DNA of 64,000 bases from Diphasiastrum complanatum. Lineage: Eukaryota > Streptophyta > Lycopodiopsida > Lycopodiales > Lycopodiaceae. The position numbers were made by a program, and so were the translations under genes. The stretch spans positions 10,612,461 to 10,676,460 of the forward strand of contig CM055108.1 of NCBI GenBank assembly GCA_029204225.1, written 5' to 3'. Under the pieces are notes generated by a model. That model was not told the DNA's origin. It worked only from the letters and a program-made list of their open reading frames with translations, and made no database searches. Shown one piece after another: positions 35,982-47,304 of this stretch. The number at the start of each line of letters is the position of its first letter. Position 1 is the stretch's first letter.

Positions 35982-36459
35982 AATGTAGAAAAATCAGCAT
36001 CTACACACAAACTGAGATGAAAACTCTAACAGTACTTGATCAAACATGAATCATAAGATAAAGTATTGCTGATGTCCATACAAAACCAGCAAGATACTGT
36101 ATTTCACAAGTGTGGATCCAAAAATAGTAAATATAGATCATTCTACACATATAATTGCATGCAATCACAAGTATAGTGCACCAATGGATAGTAGAACCCA
36201 AGAGAACCATGTATAAGCATGAAATGAGATATATAAGAGAGAATGATCAAATTAGTTGAATCTTTCACACTACAGTCACTCAACTATGATTCTTCTTAGG
36301 CTCGACCGGATAATATAGATGATATATCATGGCTTATGCCTCCTGATCCTATCCCTTGACTTGAAAGTCGTTAAGATGGAATTGGTCTAAAGAATGTGAG
36401 TGCGCACTCCAAAAGAAGCCTTAGCTCAATCCGCTATTCTAAAACCACCATTTTTCATG

Positions 36460-37990
36460 TTCACCAACAGTGACTGAAATATGTATCAACTATTGTCTAG
36501 CACATATATGGGAAAAAGTCTATCACCCAATTATCATTCATAGGAAGGAAGTGAAGGCATCAGAACTAAACTACACAAAAGTAGGCTTAGCATATGCGGC
36601 AATGAAGTCCCGTCATTACCTCTTGCATAGACGAATAACTTTCTTTACAAAAAGTGAAGCCGTCACCCTATTATTGAATAGGCTAGAGCCACTAAAATGC
36701 CTTATAAAGTGGATACTTTTGTTACAGGAATTCAATTATGATCTATAGAGCAAACCCCCTCGATTAAAAGATTAGAATGATTGTACGTGTGAACTAGGAA
36801 CTCTCACTAGTGACAATGACATTTGGGAAGATGATCGCATGAAGATCTACTGAAGGTCAATATTACCATGATCCCTGAATGGTATGCCAATTTAGCAACT
36901 GACTTATCCACTCTAGAATTACCTAATTCCATGACACCTCAAGAAAAGAGAAAGTTACGATTAAAGCTTTACGTTTCTCATTGATTGGTGGAGCTCTATG
37001 CAAAAAAAGAGTTATATCACCATTGCGTAACCCAGAAGAACCTATGTTCATATTAGAAGGGTTCCATATCTCCGCTTGTGGGATACTGCAAGCTAGATAC
37101 TGGTGGCCTGCAATGTTCAAGAAATTCTTATGAATACAAGAAAAGTTGTGAATCAAATGTCAATAGAACATGCACCCTAGTTCCTATACAAGCTCAGTTG
37201 CCATTTGAAAAGTAAGGAATAGACCTTATGGGAACTGTACACCCTGTCTCATCTCGACAAAAATACTATAGCGTAGTTGCTACTGACTATTTTATGAAAT
37301 GGGCCGAAGCAAGGGCCATAGCTAAAGATAACATGAAAAAGACTGCTTGTTTTCTATTAGAATAGGTCATAGGACAATTTGGTGCTCTAAGGGAACTTGT
37401 ATCAGCTAGAGGGACCCAATTCTTGAACAAAACTATGAAAGCACTAACTGATCAGCTGCTAATTAAGCATAGAAAGAGCACCCCTATCTTTCGCAAGCTA
37501 ACGGAGTGGCCGAGAGCACAAATAAACAACTGTTAGCTATTCTTAGAAAAACTATTCTTGAGAATCGCGAGACCGGGATAAGAAAATGTATGCAGCCTTG
37601 TGGGCCTACAATGTTACTTACAAGACAAGTACTATTCACAATATATGGCTGCTGATAGTAATGATTCATTGTGGTCCATGATTTAGGAGAAAGAAAATCC
37701 TTACAATAGAGACTAGATACTTTACAAAACGAATGTCAATTGGCTTCCCTAATCCACCAAGAAACTTTCAAAAAAAGGATGAAAATCATGATAGGAAAAT
37801 AATCAACTACAAGGTCACTACAGGATAGCTGCTACTATATGCTATGATATTAGACACAAATTGATGCCACAAAAATATGCAAAGAAATGGAATGGACCAT
37901 ATATTATATAGTGTCTTTATGAGAACAATACAACCAAATTAGCAGAGTTGAACGAGACATCATTTGACAAGCTTATCAACATCAACAAAC
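36460..37990 (+). pseudogene. Ty3/gypsy pol remnant: RNase H to integrase (copy B)
   Basis: The RNase H tail is open at 36470-36748 (VGLAYAAMKSRHYLLHRRITFFTKSEAV is split here only for description; key parts are SRHYLL, LLNRLEPL and EFNYDL). Integrase motifs follow: YWWP, GIDLMGTVHP, TDYFMKWAEA and GVAESTNKQL. Compared with copy A, an extra internal stop of RNase H is missing and a ~16-base deletion lies near 37150. Non-functional. Confidence 0.83.
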
Positions 37991-38254
37991 TCAAAGCCTA
38001 TCATATGTGAATATGAGAAAACTCTTGTATAGTGTAAAATAATCTAGTTATATTTTTCATTTTGTCTTATAAAATTTAGAGACTAATCCTTTATGGTAGC
38101 AAGTGATGTAGACTTTAAGTTTTTCCCTCCCAACCATCAACATTTAATGCAATGGATCGAGAACCTGACAAGTCCTCCTTACAAAGACAGTATGTAAAGA
38201 TTCAAGAAAAAGGACCTAGAATACTTTACCCCTTAGCACAACTGCTCAACTTGA

Positions 38255-39370
38255 GTGTACAAAGTTTTACATAGAAGACTATTGATTCACTCTAAGGAAT
38301 TATGGCAATGGGATAGTACTGATGATGTGTCCTATTTAGCTTTTTTGTGGAGTGAAAAATTGGTCAAACGCATCCTTGTGGATTGTGAGTATGAGAAGCC
38401 CTGCCGATCACGTTACAACTTGGATAGTCCTTTCTTGTACATCAACATAATGACGAACATGTTCTATGATGGAGATATTGATTCATGGTGGATTGATAGT
38501 GGAGCAAGCTTTCATATGACATGTCACAAAGAGTACTTTACTTCTTTGGTGCCTTATGAAGGAGAGAAGAAGGTCATCAACATGGCCAATGGTGGTAAAA
38601 TTGTTATCAAGGGGATTGGTACTATTCCTATTTTTCTCTCATCTACAAATAGGAATGTTCATTTGAAGAATGTTCTGTTCATACCTTCCATTACTAAGAA
38701 TGTGCTTAGTGTGTGTAAAATGGGATGAAAATGGTTGACAAAGGGCTCAAAGTGGAATTTGTTGGTGATTCTTGTTTGATCAAAAGGAATGGAGTCTTGA
38801 TTGCTCAAGGCAAGAGACAAGGTGAGATCTACAAACTTGATGGATTTGTCTTGTTCTAACCATGGTTGTTTGAAGACAAAGAAGCAAGTTGGTGAGATCT
38901 GTTCAATGTCAAAGTCACAAAGGTTTTCTTATTCTAGATTTAGTCCAAGATCTAAGATGCCTTTTCATTCAGTACATTTGGATGTGCATTGTACTAGTTC
39001 TTTGAGTATTGGAGGAGCAAAGATGTTTGTGACTTGCATTGATGACATTAGTAGATATTGTTGGACTTATCTTCTAAAGAGTAAGGATTTCATATTTGAT
39101 GTCTTTCTCAAGTTCAAGAATGTTGTGGAGAGTCAATTCAACATGAAGATCAAGTGCTTAAACATGGAAAATGAAGACCTATCAACAAAGTTCAAAAATG
39201 TGTGTGGCACATGGGATCAAGAGGGAGCTTTCAAACGCGAAGGTTATACATAGTGTGAAAGAGAGGAAGATCAATCTTTTTGAAAGAGCTAAATCCATGA
39301 GGGTGAATGCAAATCTTCCTAAGTCTTTTTGGGGGGAGTGCATTAGCTTGATAAAGCCAAGGCCATCCAA
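38255..39370 (+). pseudogene. copia protease-integrase fragment (copy B)
   Basis: Equivalent to 19195-20310, with the protease block DSWWIDSGASFHM open at 38255-38728 and integrase core block CIDDISRYCWTYLL at 38801-39253. Its variants are closest to unit 3 of copy A. Confidence 0.83.
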
Positions 39371-39379
39371 TTAAAACAG

Positions 39380-41126
39380 AATATGATGACAAACCAAGAG
39401 GTTTGATAACAATAAAATCCATTGTAAAAGGCTTGGCTTGTATGTACATTGTTACATCCTTTAATTCACCAACAGGCTTTCTTCGTGTCGAATCAACTAA
39501 TTTGATATGTCTTTGAATTGGTTGAATATTTGTCAAACCCAAAGCATGAGCCATGTCTTCCATTATTATATTGACGCTTGAACTTGAATCGATGGGCACT
39601 TTCTCAATCAAACATCCAACAATTGTTACATCAATTTCTAGTGCGCCAAGATCTCCCAGATCAATGGACATATCTCGACATCCGGTAAGAAATTGTTTTT
39701 TCTTCTTAGAAGAAGTAAGTCTTTTCAACTGCTTACGATAGTGATTGTTGTCAACCAATAATTGCTCGAACATGATATTAGGGTGAAGAGAACCAATATC
39801 GGTAACAATTTTGCATTTGAGATAGGCTTATCAATGATTGCCTCCGAAAGTTTTGTCTTTGCGATTTCCACGTCCCCTTCTTCAAAGGTAACTTTCTTCT
39901 CTGCAGCAGCTTTCTGTAACTCTGATTTGATGACTTCTTTTGCTTCGGCAGAAATATCCTTTGAAAGTAACTTAGTTGCATCATGATCGTAATCATGATC
40001 AACTTTAAGATCTTCTTTCATTAAGGCTTTACTCAAAGATTTCTTTTTCGAGGACTTCCTTCGTTTCTTTGAGGGTACTTTCATGTCAGGTTTCGAGGAG
40101 CTTTTGCTTCTCGTCGTCACTTTAAACAGCTTCTCGCTCGGCCAAGTTTGGTCAATTGGCTTTGACTGTTTGCCTTCAATGACATCAACCTTCTAGACAA
40201 CAACATCGGCCAAAGATTTTTGTTTCGTATCAACAGTAGCAGCAGGTGCAGCAACATATTGGTACTTAGGTCGCAGCTTCAACGATTGTGGACAATCCGG
40301 ATACTTATGGTCTGGTTCTTTACAATTTGAACATAAAGGAATAAACCCAATCGGTTTTCGTGGTTGTGGACAATCGGGCGAAAAGTGTCTTGGTTCTCCA
40401 CAATTGTAACAATTTCCCAAAACTTATTTATTCGAACTGGTAGAACCGACAAATTCTGGTGGGTTATGTCTCTTTGGTACAAACTTGGGTTTGGTTTGTT
40501 AAAATTGTGCTGTAGAACCTTGACCATTTGTCGATGCATCATCTAGGAATATAAACAATACTTCCTAAGAAGAATCTTCAACATATTTGACATTTACATT
40601 CTTCTTTAGAATGTCCAGATGCACCGCATTTCGTACACCACAGTCTCGAATTCGAAGAAGAAGCTTTCAGTCTTTTGTCTACGACTTCTGAAATCTGTAC
40701 TTTCAAATCGTTGAACTTCTTATTAAGATTAGCCATATTACTCTTTCACAGCTTTTCAACTTTAGAAAGTATAGACTTATCCTCATAATTTTTATCACCT
40801 TCTTTTCGTTTAGACTTTTGTTTCTTTCTACGATCAATATCATCAGTTTCTGAGTCTGATGAATCACTAGAATCAGATTCGGTACTTGAAGAACTTGAAC
40901 TAGATTCTAATTTAGAGTGATCTTCACTACCATTGGAATCATGCTTAGATTTATGTGTACGTCTAGTAGATCGTCTTTTACGTGCTAACTTTGATGTCTC
41001 ATAATTCTCAACACTTGCTATGACTGTTGTTAAAGAAGTCATATTTCTTGTCTATAGTATCGGTCAATTTTCGATGGTAAACCTGCCAAAACCCACTCGA
41101 TTTGCATTGCGACAAGATACACACCA
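39380..41126 (-). pseudogene. Ty3/gypsy gag-protease remnant, truncated (copy B)
   Basis: On the minus strand the Ser/Asp-rich linker lies at 41042-40746 and the two CCHC knuckles at 40420-40193. A Lys-rich segment lies at 40120-39780, and it keeps the ~79 bases lost in copy A. The protease lies at 39773-39380, with DSSSS in place of DSGSS. Gag is cut at 41126 by the insertion junction. The protease frame is open for 180 codons but lacks a normal active site. Confidence 0.84.
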
Positions 41127-41279
41127 ACGGGAGGTGAATCCTTGGTATGCTTAGGAAAATTTATTGTCTAAATCTGTACACCTAGCTTGATGTGTACTCA
41201 AGAAGTGTAAACTGCAAGATAGAACATTCATGTATTAGTAATGGCTAAAAACATCAACAAAATAGAAAACTAATCACGA
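41125..41279. repeat. right 155-bp target direct repeat flanking copy B
   Basis: Matches 31869-32023 without indels. It continues directly into TTCCAAAAATAAG at 41280, which is the natural continuation of the target sequence. Confidence 0.93.
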
Positions 41280-42310
41280 TTCCAAAAATAAGAATAAACA
41301 AAATTAATTACCTTCGAAATATCAACATCCTCCTGAAGTTTGAACCACTCAAAAAATAATCTTGCATTATATAAAGTGTACCACCCACAACTGAATCAAT
41401 CATTTTGCTAGGGTGACTGCAAAAAGATTCAACAAACAAGACATTGAATTCTCTGACTTTGTAGATTTTGAAACAGATGACTCTGTTGCTAGAGTTGATT
41501 ATGATAATGAGAAGGGACTTATGATCGGTGAAGAGTGGTTGACTAGGACTTTATCAAATATTGTTGAGCATGGACGAGGCAGACCATCCGATGAAGAATT
41601 CACTGTATTTCAATCCTAGATGGGCTTCCCTCATCCATCATTAATGCATTTCACAAATGATTCTACTTCAGTAGGTGGTCATAATATTGATCATCCTGAT
41701 CTGGTTGCCGCTGATGATGAAGAATGTGTAAGTGTTTAAACTTCCTTGCATTAGAATGTTCTTAACTGCTGAATGTATTTTTTTTCAACATATTTTTTAT
41801 TGCAGGATGCTCTCATAATTGATGACTTTGCTGCGAGATGAGGTGGTTACAAACAACATGCATCCTCGTTCCAGAGGGATAGTGGACTTGGCCACTAGCT
41901 TAGGCATTTTCTGAAGAATGAGATATGTATTGCTCATTCGAAGAATAAGATCATTTTCGTCAAAAGATCTTATGTTTTGAACATTCTAGGTTTTACAGAT
42001 GAGAATGTTCCTTTAAGGTGCTCCCATTATTCATTACACTCTACTTATATTGAACTTAGTGGAAATAAGGATAATGCACATCTATTACATGCAAACTCTA
42101 GCAGAGAATTTCTTCATGACAATACAGCCATATCTTCAAGATATTGCCCTTCATAGATTAGCAAGTATTAGTGTTTATGTAGGGCCTAGTCATATATCAC
42201 CGTGATCCACTTTATATAATCTAATCCAACATGATGCCAAATTTGAACTTGGCATGAGAGCATATTTGATTTCAAACAATTGGTAGAGCCAATAGACTTT
42301 CTTGCATTCT
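41280..42310. pseudogene. unrecognised gene-like fragments with candidate introns
   Basis: On the plus strand a 68-codon frame at 41413-41619 (MTAKRFNKQDIEFSDFVDFETDD) is followed by more open sequence. A candidate 78-base intron, GTAAGT at 41728 to TTGCAG at 41805, joins DDEEC to DALIIDDF. On the minus strand an open stretch at 41394-41312 (TLYNARLFFEWFKLQEDVD) ends at a GTAATT donor, with a TTGCAG acceptor at 41212, inside the duplicated target. No protein family was recognised. In-frame stops (for example at 41617) suggest decay. Confidence 0.4.
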
Positions 42311-42323
42311 TGTGAGTAGACTA

Positions 42324-42560
42324 TTATAGCCAATCTTGTTGTCGTTTGTCTGCGATGAGCTTATTTGACATGAAAAAAAAAAAATATATTGTTATATCCT
42401 TTAATTCACCAACAGGTTTTCTCCGTATCGAATCGGCCAACTTGATATTTCTTTGGGTTGGTTGAATATTAGTCAAACCTAAGGCACGAGCAGTGTCTTC
42501 AGTTATTATGTTGACACTTGAACTTGAGTCAATTGACACCTTTTCGATTAATCATCCAGC
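42324..42560 (-). pseudogene. gypsy protease fragment (minus strand)
   Basis: The minus strand reads IDSSSSVNIITEDTARALGLTN and RRKPVGELKD, homologous to the protease at 25705-25290 but more diverged. It shows that this gypsy family is present elsewhere than in the A/B mosaic. It is cut at 42380 by an A-rich tract. Confidence 0.7.
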
Positions 42561-42637
42561 AAAATATCACTCTTTTTTAGCCCAAATTCCCAAAAACAAA
42601 TGTCAACGCGTTACCATATGTTTTTGTTGTCCAAACC

Positions 42638-43084
42638 TGTAGTTTTCTTCATGTTTCTACACAGTCTGCAAAAGTACTCGGGAATCACTCTCAGGTGGAT
42701 CCGACTTAAAAATGTTCGGGCATGGTCTGACAAATATCTTATCAGGTGAAAGACAGTTTATTGTTCGCCTTAATTGTAGCTAAAAAAATTTCTGGAAAGA
42801 TTCAACTGGACGGATGCCAGCTCACTTTGGATGGATGCTAGCTCACTATCCATTATGATTGACGACCGAATTAGTTGTTCTACTATTGGACGTTGCCACA
42901 TTTGCATAGTTTAAAAGTTGCTCATATTCCTACAGTTTCAAGTTTTAAGTTTTGATCAATAGATCAGCAAGTATTGAATAGTTAGCTCTCCTTCTCTCTC
43001 AAGCCTGCGAGCTTGAACACTCCTGAACATTCTAGCTCACTTATTAGAGTTGTTTATATATGGCTATTGCGCTTACAGCTTATC
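42638..43084 (+). repeat. truncated 5' LTR of the old copia element
   Basis: It matches the 3' LTR at 52155-53132 from CC-ACCTG-AGTTTTCTTCATG to GCTTACAGCTTATCAG. The LTR start and its last part, the primer site and the leader are missing; gag follows at once. The CT-rich site here is short (CTCTCCTTCTCTCTC), against 59 bp in the 3' LTR. Confidence 0.75.
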
Positions 43085-43088
43085 AGAG

Positions 43089-45478
43089 TATGGAAATTCA
43101 AGATGAAGACCTTGCTAATCACCAATGAGTTGTGGGATGTTCTTATCGGTATCGAAGTGAAACCTGAAGATGACACAGATGACGGGAAGTCAAAGGATGG
43201 TAAAGCTTTCGCGCTTATTATCCTCAATATATCAGATACTCAAATTGGCCACATAGCTGAAGCCAAAACTTCGAAAGAAGTTTGGGACATCCTAAGCTCA
43301 CTATATGATGTGAGAGACGTAACTACCAAGTTACATATTCAAAAAAAATTCTTCACACTCAAGGTGTCAAACAATGATTCTCTTCAGAATCATATTAACT
43401 AGTTTAAGAATCTCTTGCAACAAATGGCCGCTGTCGGATCAGTCATAAACGATCAAGACGCAATTATGACATTGCTTTCAAGCCTACCCTCTATATATGA
43501 GAATTGGGTGATGATCATCACGACACACTCAAATTTAGCTCTTACCAAAGATATTACTATGTTGCTGCAAGAAGATAATCGAAGAAGTCAAGACACTTCG
43601 TCTACCTCTTTGTCTCATGCTCTATATGTCAACAAGGGCTCGAAACGACAGAAGCAGAAAAGCTCTAAGCAATCTGCATCGAATGAGAACAGAACCTTAG
43701 TCGAATCGACAAAGTGCATGTTATCACATGCAACACTTCCAAAGTCCTTATGGGCTGAAGCTGTTTCAACAGCAACCTATATTCAGAATAGATGTCCTAT
43801 TAAAGGTCTCTAAAAAAGAACACCATTCAAAGTTTGGACAGGTACCAAGCCTTCTATATCAAATTTAAAAGTTTTTGATGTATAGCTTACGAACAGATTT
43901 ATCATGATCTCAGGAAGAAGCTTGACTTCCAAAGTATCAAATGTATTTTCATCAGCTACACTCAGACCAAGCCTACAAGTTGTTCGATCCTATTGAGTCG
44001 AAAATATTCACTAGCCGAGATCATCTTCATCAAAGAGCAGTTTATCGACCTCAAAGGAGAAGGCAAAGCCCATGTAGCCGACTTGTCTGACTCGTTCGAC
44101 ATATTGAACTTCAAGGTTCCTCAGTCGAATATTCCTATTGAAGGTCCAAGCCCATCTACTTTCGATGAACAACATATTAACGGCGAATCCAAAGAAGATG
44201 ATGTAGTTCAGCTACTACAGTATGATGAAAATAATCAACTTCCTCCATTTCCCAGAAGATCATCAAGGACTAGCAACCAACCTGTGAGGTATATCGACGA
44301 GTCTGCAGCTTATCTTGTTCAAGAGCCGACGACTGTCAAAGAGGCACTCAGTCACTCCGATCTCTAGAAAGAAGTTATGGATAAAGAGTATTCATCTCTT
44401 ATCAAGAACCAAACATGGACAATTGTCGAATTATTTGCTAGTAGAAATGTAGTTGATTGTAAATGGATTTTCAAAGTCAAGTACAAAGTAGACAAAAGCA
44501 TCGACAGAAGAAAAGCCCAACTTGTCGCCAGAGGATTTTCTTAGGTATACAACATTGATTACACTGAGACCTTCAGTCCAGTAGTCAAGCATTCTTCTAT
44601 TCGACTTTTGTTATCGTTTGTTGCTGCAGCAGATTTGGAAATACATCAAATGGATGTACAGATAGCATATCTCAATGGAGTTATTGAAGAAGACATTTAT
44701 ATGGTATAATCCAAAGGTTATATTATCGAAGGTAAACACAATCATGTGTGTAAGCTCCATAAGACACTTTATGGCTTGAAACAATCTGCTCGAGTGAAGC
44801 TCATTTCTGGGTGAAGCTCATTTCTACCTTGGTATTCAAATCCACAGAGACAAAAATTGAAAGTTGATATACATTACTCAGCAAAGGTACATCTACAATA
44901 CTTTAGTCAGATAAAATATGATTAATTGCAAGTTAGCTCTCTCACCAATGGAACCAGGTCTCAAATTGTCGAAGGACCAGTGTCTCCGAACAATAAAAGA
45001 GAAGGAACTGATGCGAGAGTATTCTCATCATTCATAATAGGCTCTCTTATGTACGCAATGATCTATACCAGACCAGACATAGCTTTTGTAGTAAGTTCCC
45101 TAAGTCAGTTTATGACTAACCCTGGTATAACACATTGGAAATCTCTTATCAAGGTCATGAGATATCTTCAAGCTACTATGGACTTTTGCATTTGTTATGG
45201 AGCAGTCGACAACAACAAACTCAATTCATTCAATGGTTACATAGATGCAAGTTGGGCAAGAGATATAGACACTCGTAAATCTACTTTTGGTTTTACATTC
45301 TTCCTCAACAATGGTCCTATTTCCTAGAACAGTCGCAAGCAATCTTCAATAGCTTTATCTTCTATAGAATCAGAGTATATCGTAGCCTCACAAGCTACTA
45401 AGGAAGCAGTTTGATTGAGAAACTTACTTTCAAATATCAGTCTGAATCAATATGCTCCGACATTATTATTTTGTGATA
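43089..45478 (+). pseudogene. old copia gag-pol, part 1 (gag, integrase end, RT, RNase H)
   Basis: Gag (WDVLIGIEV, KEVWDILSSLYD, LLSSLPSIYENW) occupies 43089-43680. It is fused at SNE/NRTLVESTK to the integrase end (SLWAEAVSTATYIQNRCP); the zinc knuckle, protease and most of integrase are deleted. RT (KWIFKVKYK, HQMDVQIAYLNG, TLYGLKQSAR) breaks near 44794 and resumes at HF-LGIQIH, so the YVDD box is lost. RNase H (SLMYAMIYTRPDIAFVV, IDASWARD) runs to LLFCD at 45478. There the intact element interrupts it, and it continues at 51913. Multiple stops. Confidence 0.9.
45474..45478. repeat. target site duplication, left (TGATA)
   Basis: TGATA just before the 5' LTR, matching 51908-51912. Confidence 0.9.
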
Positions 45479-46132
45479 TGTGAAAATTGTCAACATTTCC
45501 TAGCTAGTTTGAGGCCTAAATTGGCTAAAATTGTAAATAGTTTTGGTTCTGGAGTTTCACACGTGTGAACCAGGCCACATGTTTTTATTTACTGTATTTT
45601 TTCAGTATGATGAAGTGTCAAACTTCATACCCTTCAAAATGAGACCATTTTGATGTATTTTGGTCATATAAGCCATTTTTAGCTATTTTTCCTATATAGG
45701 GAATATCTAGGGTCAAGTACCTTCTAGAGAGAGGAGAGAGAGTCATCTTCCTCATCCATAAATAGTAGGGAAGTCGTGGAGAACAGGTTGGAGAAACCTT
45801 TTGTATGCTTCATTGAGATCAATAGATCATTGTCATCGTTTCTTCCTCCATTGAGAGCATTGTTGTGTGTATTGTCTTCAAGCTATTGTGTATGATCTTA
45901 GGTGCTTTCCAAAAGTGGTAGGCTGATGTATTATGGACTGTATAATGCTATTTTGGGCCGCACTTGATGTTTATGGAAGTTTCCATTTGTGATAAATGCT
46001 TTTTGATCAAGTTCTTTGCATTCTAGGTAGCATAGAATGTGTTGCCAATTCCTAGCTTATGTAGTTTGGAGTGCAAGCATTCAAGCCAATGATTTTGGAG
46101 TTTAGATCCACTTAGGATCTGTATTTTTCACA
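45479..46132 (+). repeat. 5' LTR of the intact copia element (654 bp)
   Basis: Runs TGTGAAAATTGTC...TTTTTCACA. A perfect palindrome TTCACACGTGTGAA, with a CACGTG core, lies at 45556-45569 in the presumed U3. A TATATAG box lies at 45693-45699, so transcription probably begins near 45720-45730. Confidence 0.95.
45693..45699 (+). promoter_or_regulatory. LTR TATA box
   Basis: CCTATATAGGG in the 5' LTR, at a normal position for the RNA polymerase II promoter that makes element RNA. The same box is in the 3' LTR near 51470. Confidence 0.6.
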
Positions 46133-46144
46133 TGGTATCAGAGC
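46133..46144 (+). other. primer binding site, initiator-Met tRNA type
   Basis: TGGTATCAGAGC directly after the LTR terminal CA, with no spacer. It primes minus-strand cDNA synthesis. Confidence 0.93.
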
Positions 46145-47304
46145 TGGTTGGCTTCTATTTACAGTAAGTATTCCATTTTTGGTGATATTTGGATGTTTGA
46201 TCAAGTTCTAGCATGATTTTGCATTGCTTTGTTGATCAAATCTTACTAACCTTTGTTTTGTGAGTTGAACTTGTGGATCAAAAGCATATTTCAGGTCTAT
46301 TGAAGATCAGAGGCTGAAAAGAAACTATTTTGGATCAGATCATAACACCTAATCATTTGTGATTGTGAGGCTTGTGCATATTCAATACTAACAATGTTCT
46401 TTTCAATCCTATTGTTGACAATCTCCATTCTTGGATGAACACTCTCCTTAAGTGGATGAAACTTCTCCTTAAGTGGATGACAAATGCTCTTTTGAGTGAG
46501 TTGTAATTCTCCTAAAGGCTGAGCAAAGCTCCCATTTGGATGAAAGATCCCCTTTTTTTGGTGAACATATTGTAAGCTCCATTGTGAAGAGCATATTGTA
46601 AAGATTGTCATCAATTTTGGCATAAATTTTGGTGTACTTTGTTGAGCATGTAAGTAACTCTCCTTATGTAATTTGATTGGAGCATTTGCTGGAAGGTGTT
46701 AACCATTATGCAAGTGTGTTTTCAGGTTCTTAACAGGTTGAGGAACATTCTCATGTGAAGTGATCTTAGATCTACATCTAAACACCAAGATTTGACAAGA
46801 TAGTGAAGCTAGTCTTGTGATTCACTAAGTGTGCTCATTCATTCACCTCTAAATCTTGTATTTATCACTTGCTGGAGTTTATAAACTTTTAGAAGTGTGG
46901 TTTACATGTGGTTTTACAAGTTGAATCAATATCTTAGTGTGTTGATCATATGTTGATCAAGTTTGTTCATTACTAGGTAATCTTGGCATCCTAGTTTTGG
47001 GTATTTTCTAAGAATGCAAGTAACTCTTCACACCATAACTTGATTTGGTCACTTGCTGGAAAGTTTGAGAGCTTAAGCAAGAGTGTGTTCAGGTTGGTTT
47101 GATTTTGTAATCCATTCTTAGTGTGTGCAAAGTGTTGCATGTGTTTCAATCTTCCTTTCTATGCTTGGAAACCATCTAGGTTCAAGATAGAAGTGTTTTA
47201 GGGTCCTAAATCTTCATAGATCTCTTTATCTATCATTTGTTGAGAGAAAAGTGAGTGCTAAGTGCTTTAGGACAGAACCTAAAAGTTGAAGAAACATTAG
47301 AATC
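46145..47304 (+). other. untranslated leader of the intact copia element
   Basis: About 1.16 kb without a long frame. It contains imperfect long direct repeats: CAAGTAACTCT...GCTGGAA-GT-TT...AAG-GTGTGTT-TCAGGTT occurs at about 46650-46740 and 47014-47100, with a weaker copy near 46870. It also holds a small CTCCTTAAGTGGATGA duplication at about 46442-46480. Packaging and dimerisation signals would be expected here but cannot be pinpointed. Confidence 0.7.

Larger units (their letters stand above)
32022..41126 (+). mobile_element. segmental insertion, copy B (9.1 kb)
   Basis: This is a second copy of the mosaic at 12934-26978, with a single 2.5-kb unit instead of three. The left breakpoint is inside the half LTR (GAATGGGTTAAGCC) and the right one is inside gypsy gag (ACACACCA). 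Both are ragged with respect to the elements, so this is not a normal transposon insertion. It interrupts gene-like DNA that is otherwise continuous from 31868 to 41280. Two-base overlaps (CA, GA) at the junctions suggest end joining with microhomology. Confidence 0.9.

Noticed and set aside
31869-41279. Copy B as an LTR element with 155-bp LTRs
   Set aside because: The 155-bp repeats lack TG...CA ends, a primer site and a purine tract, and copy A has no such ends. They behave as target sequence.
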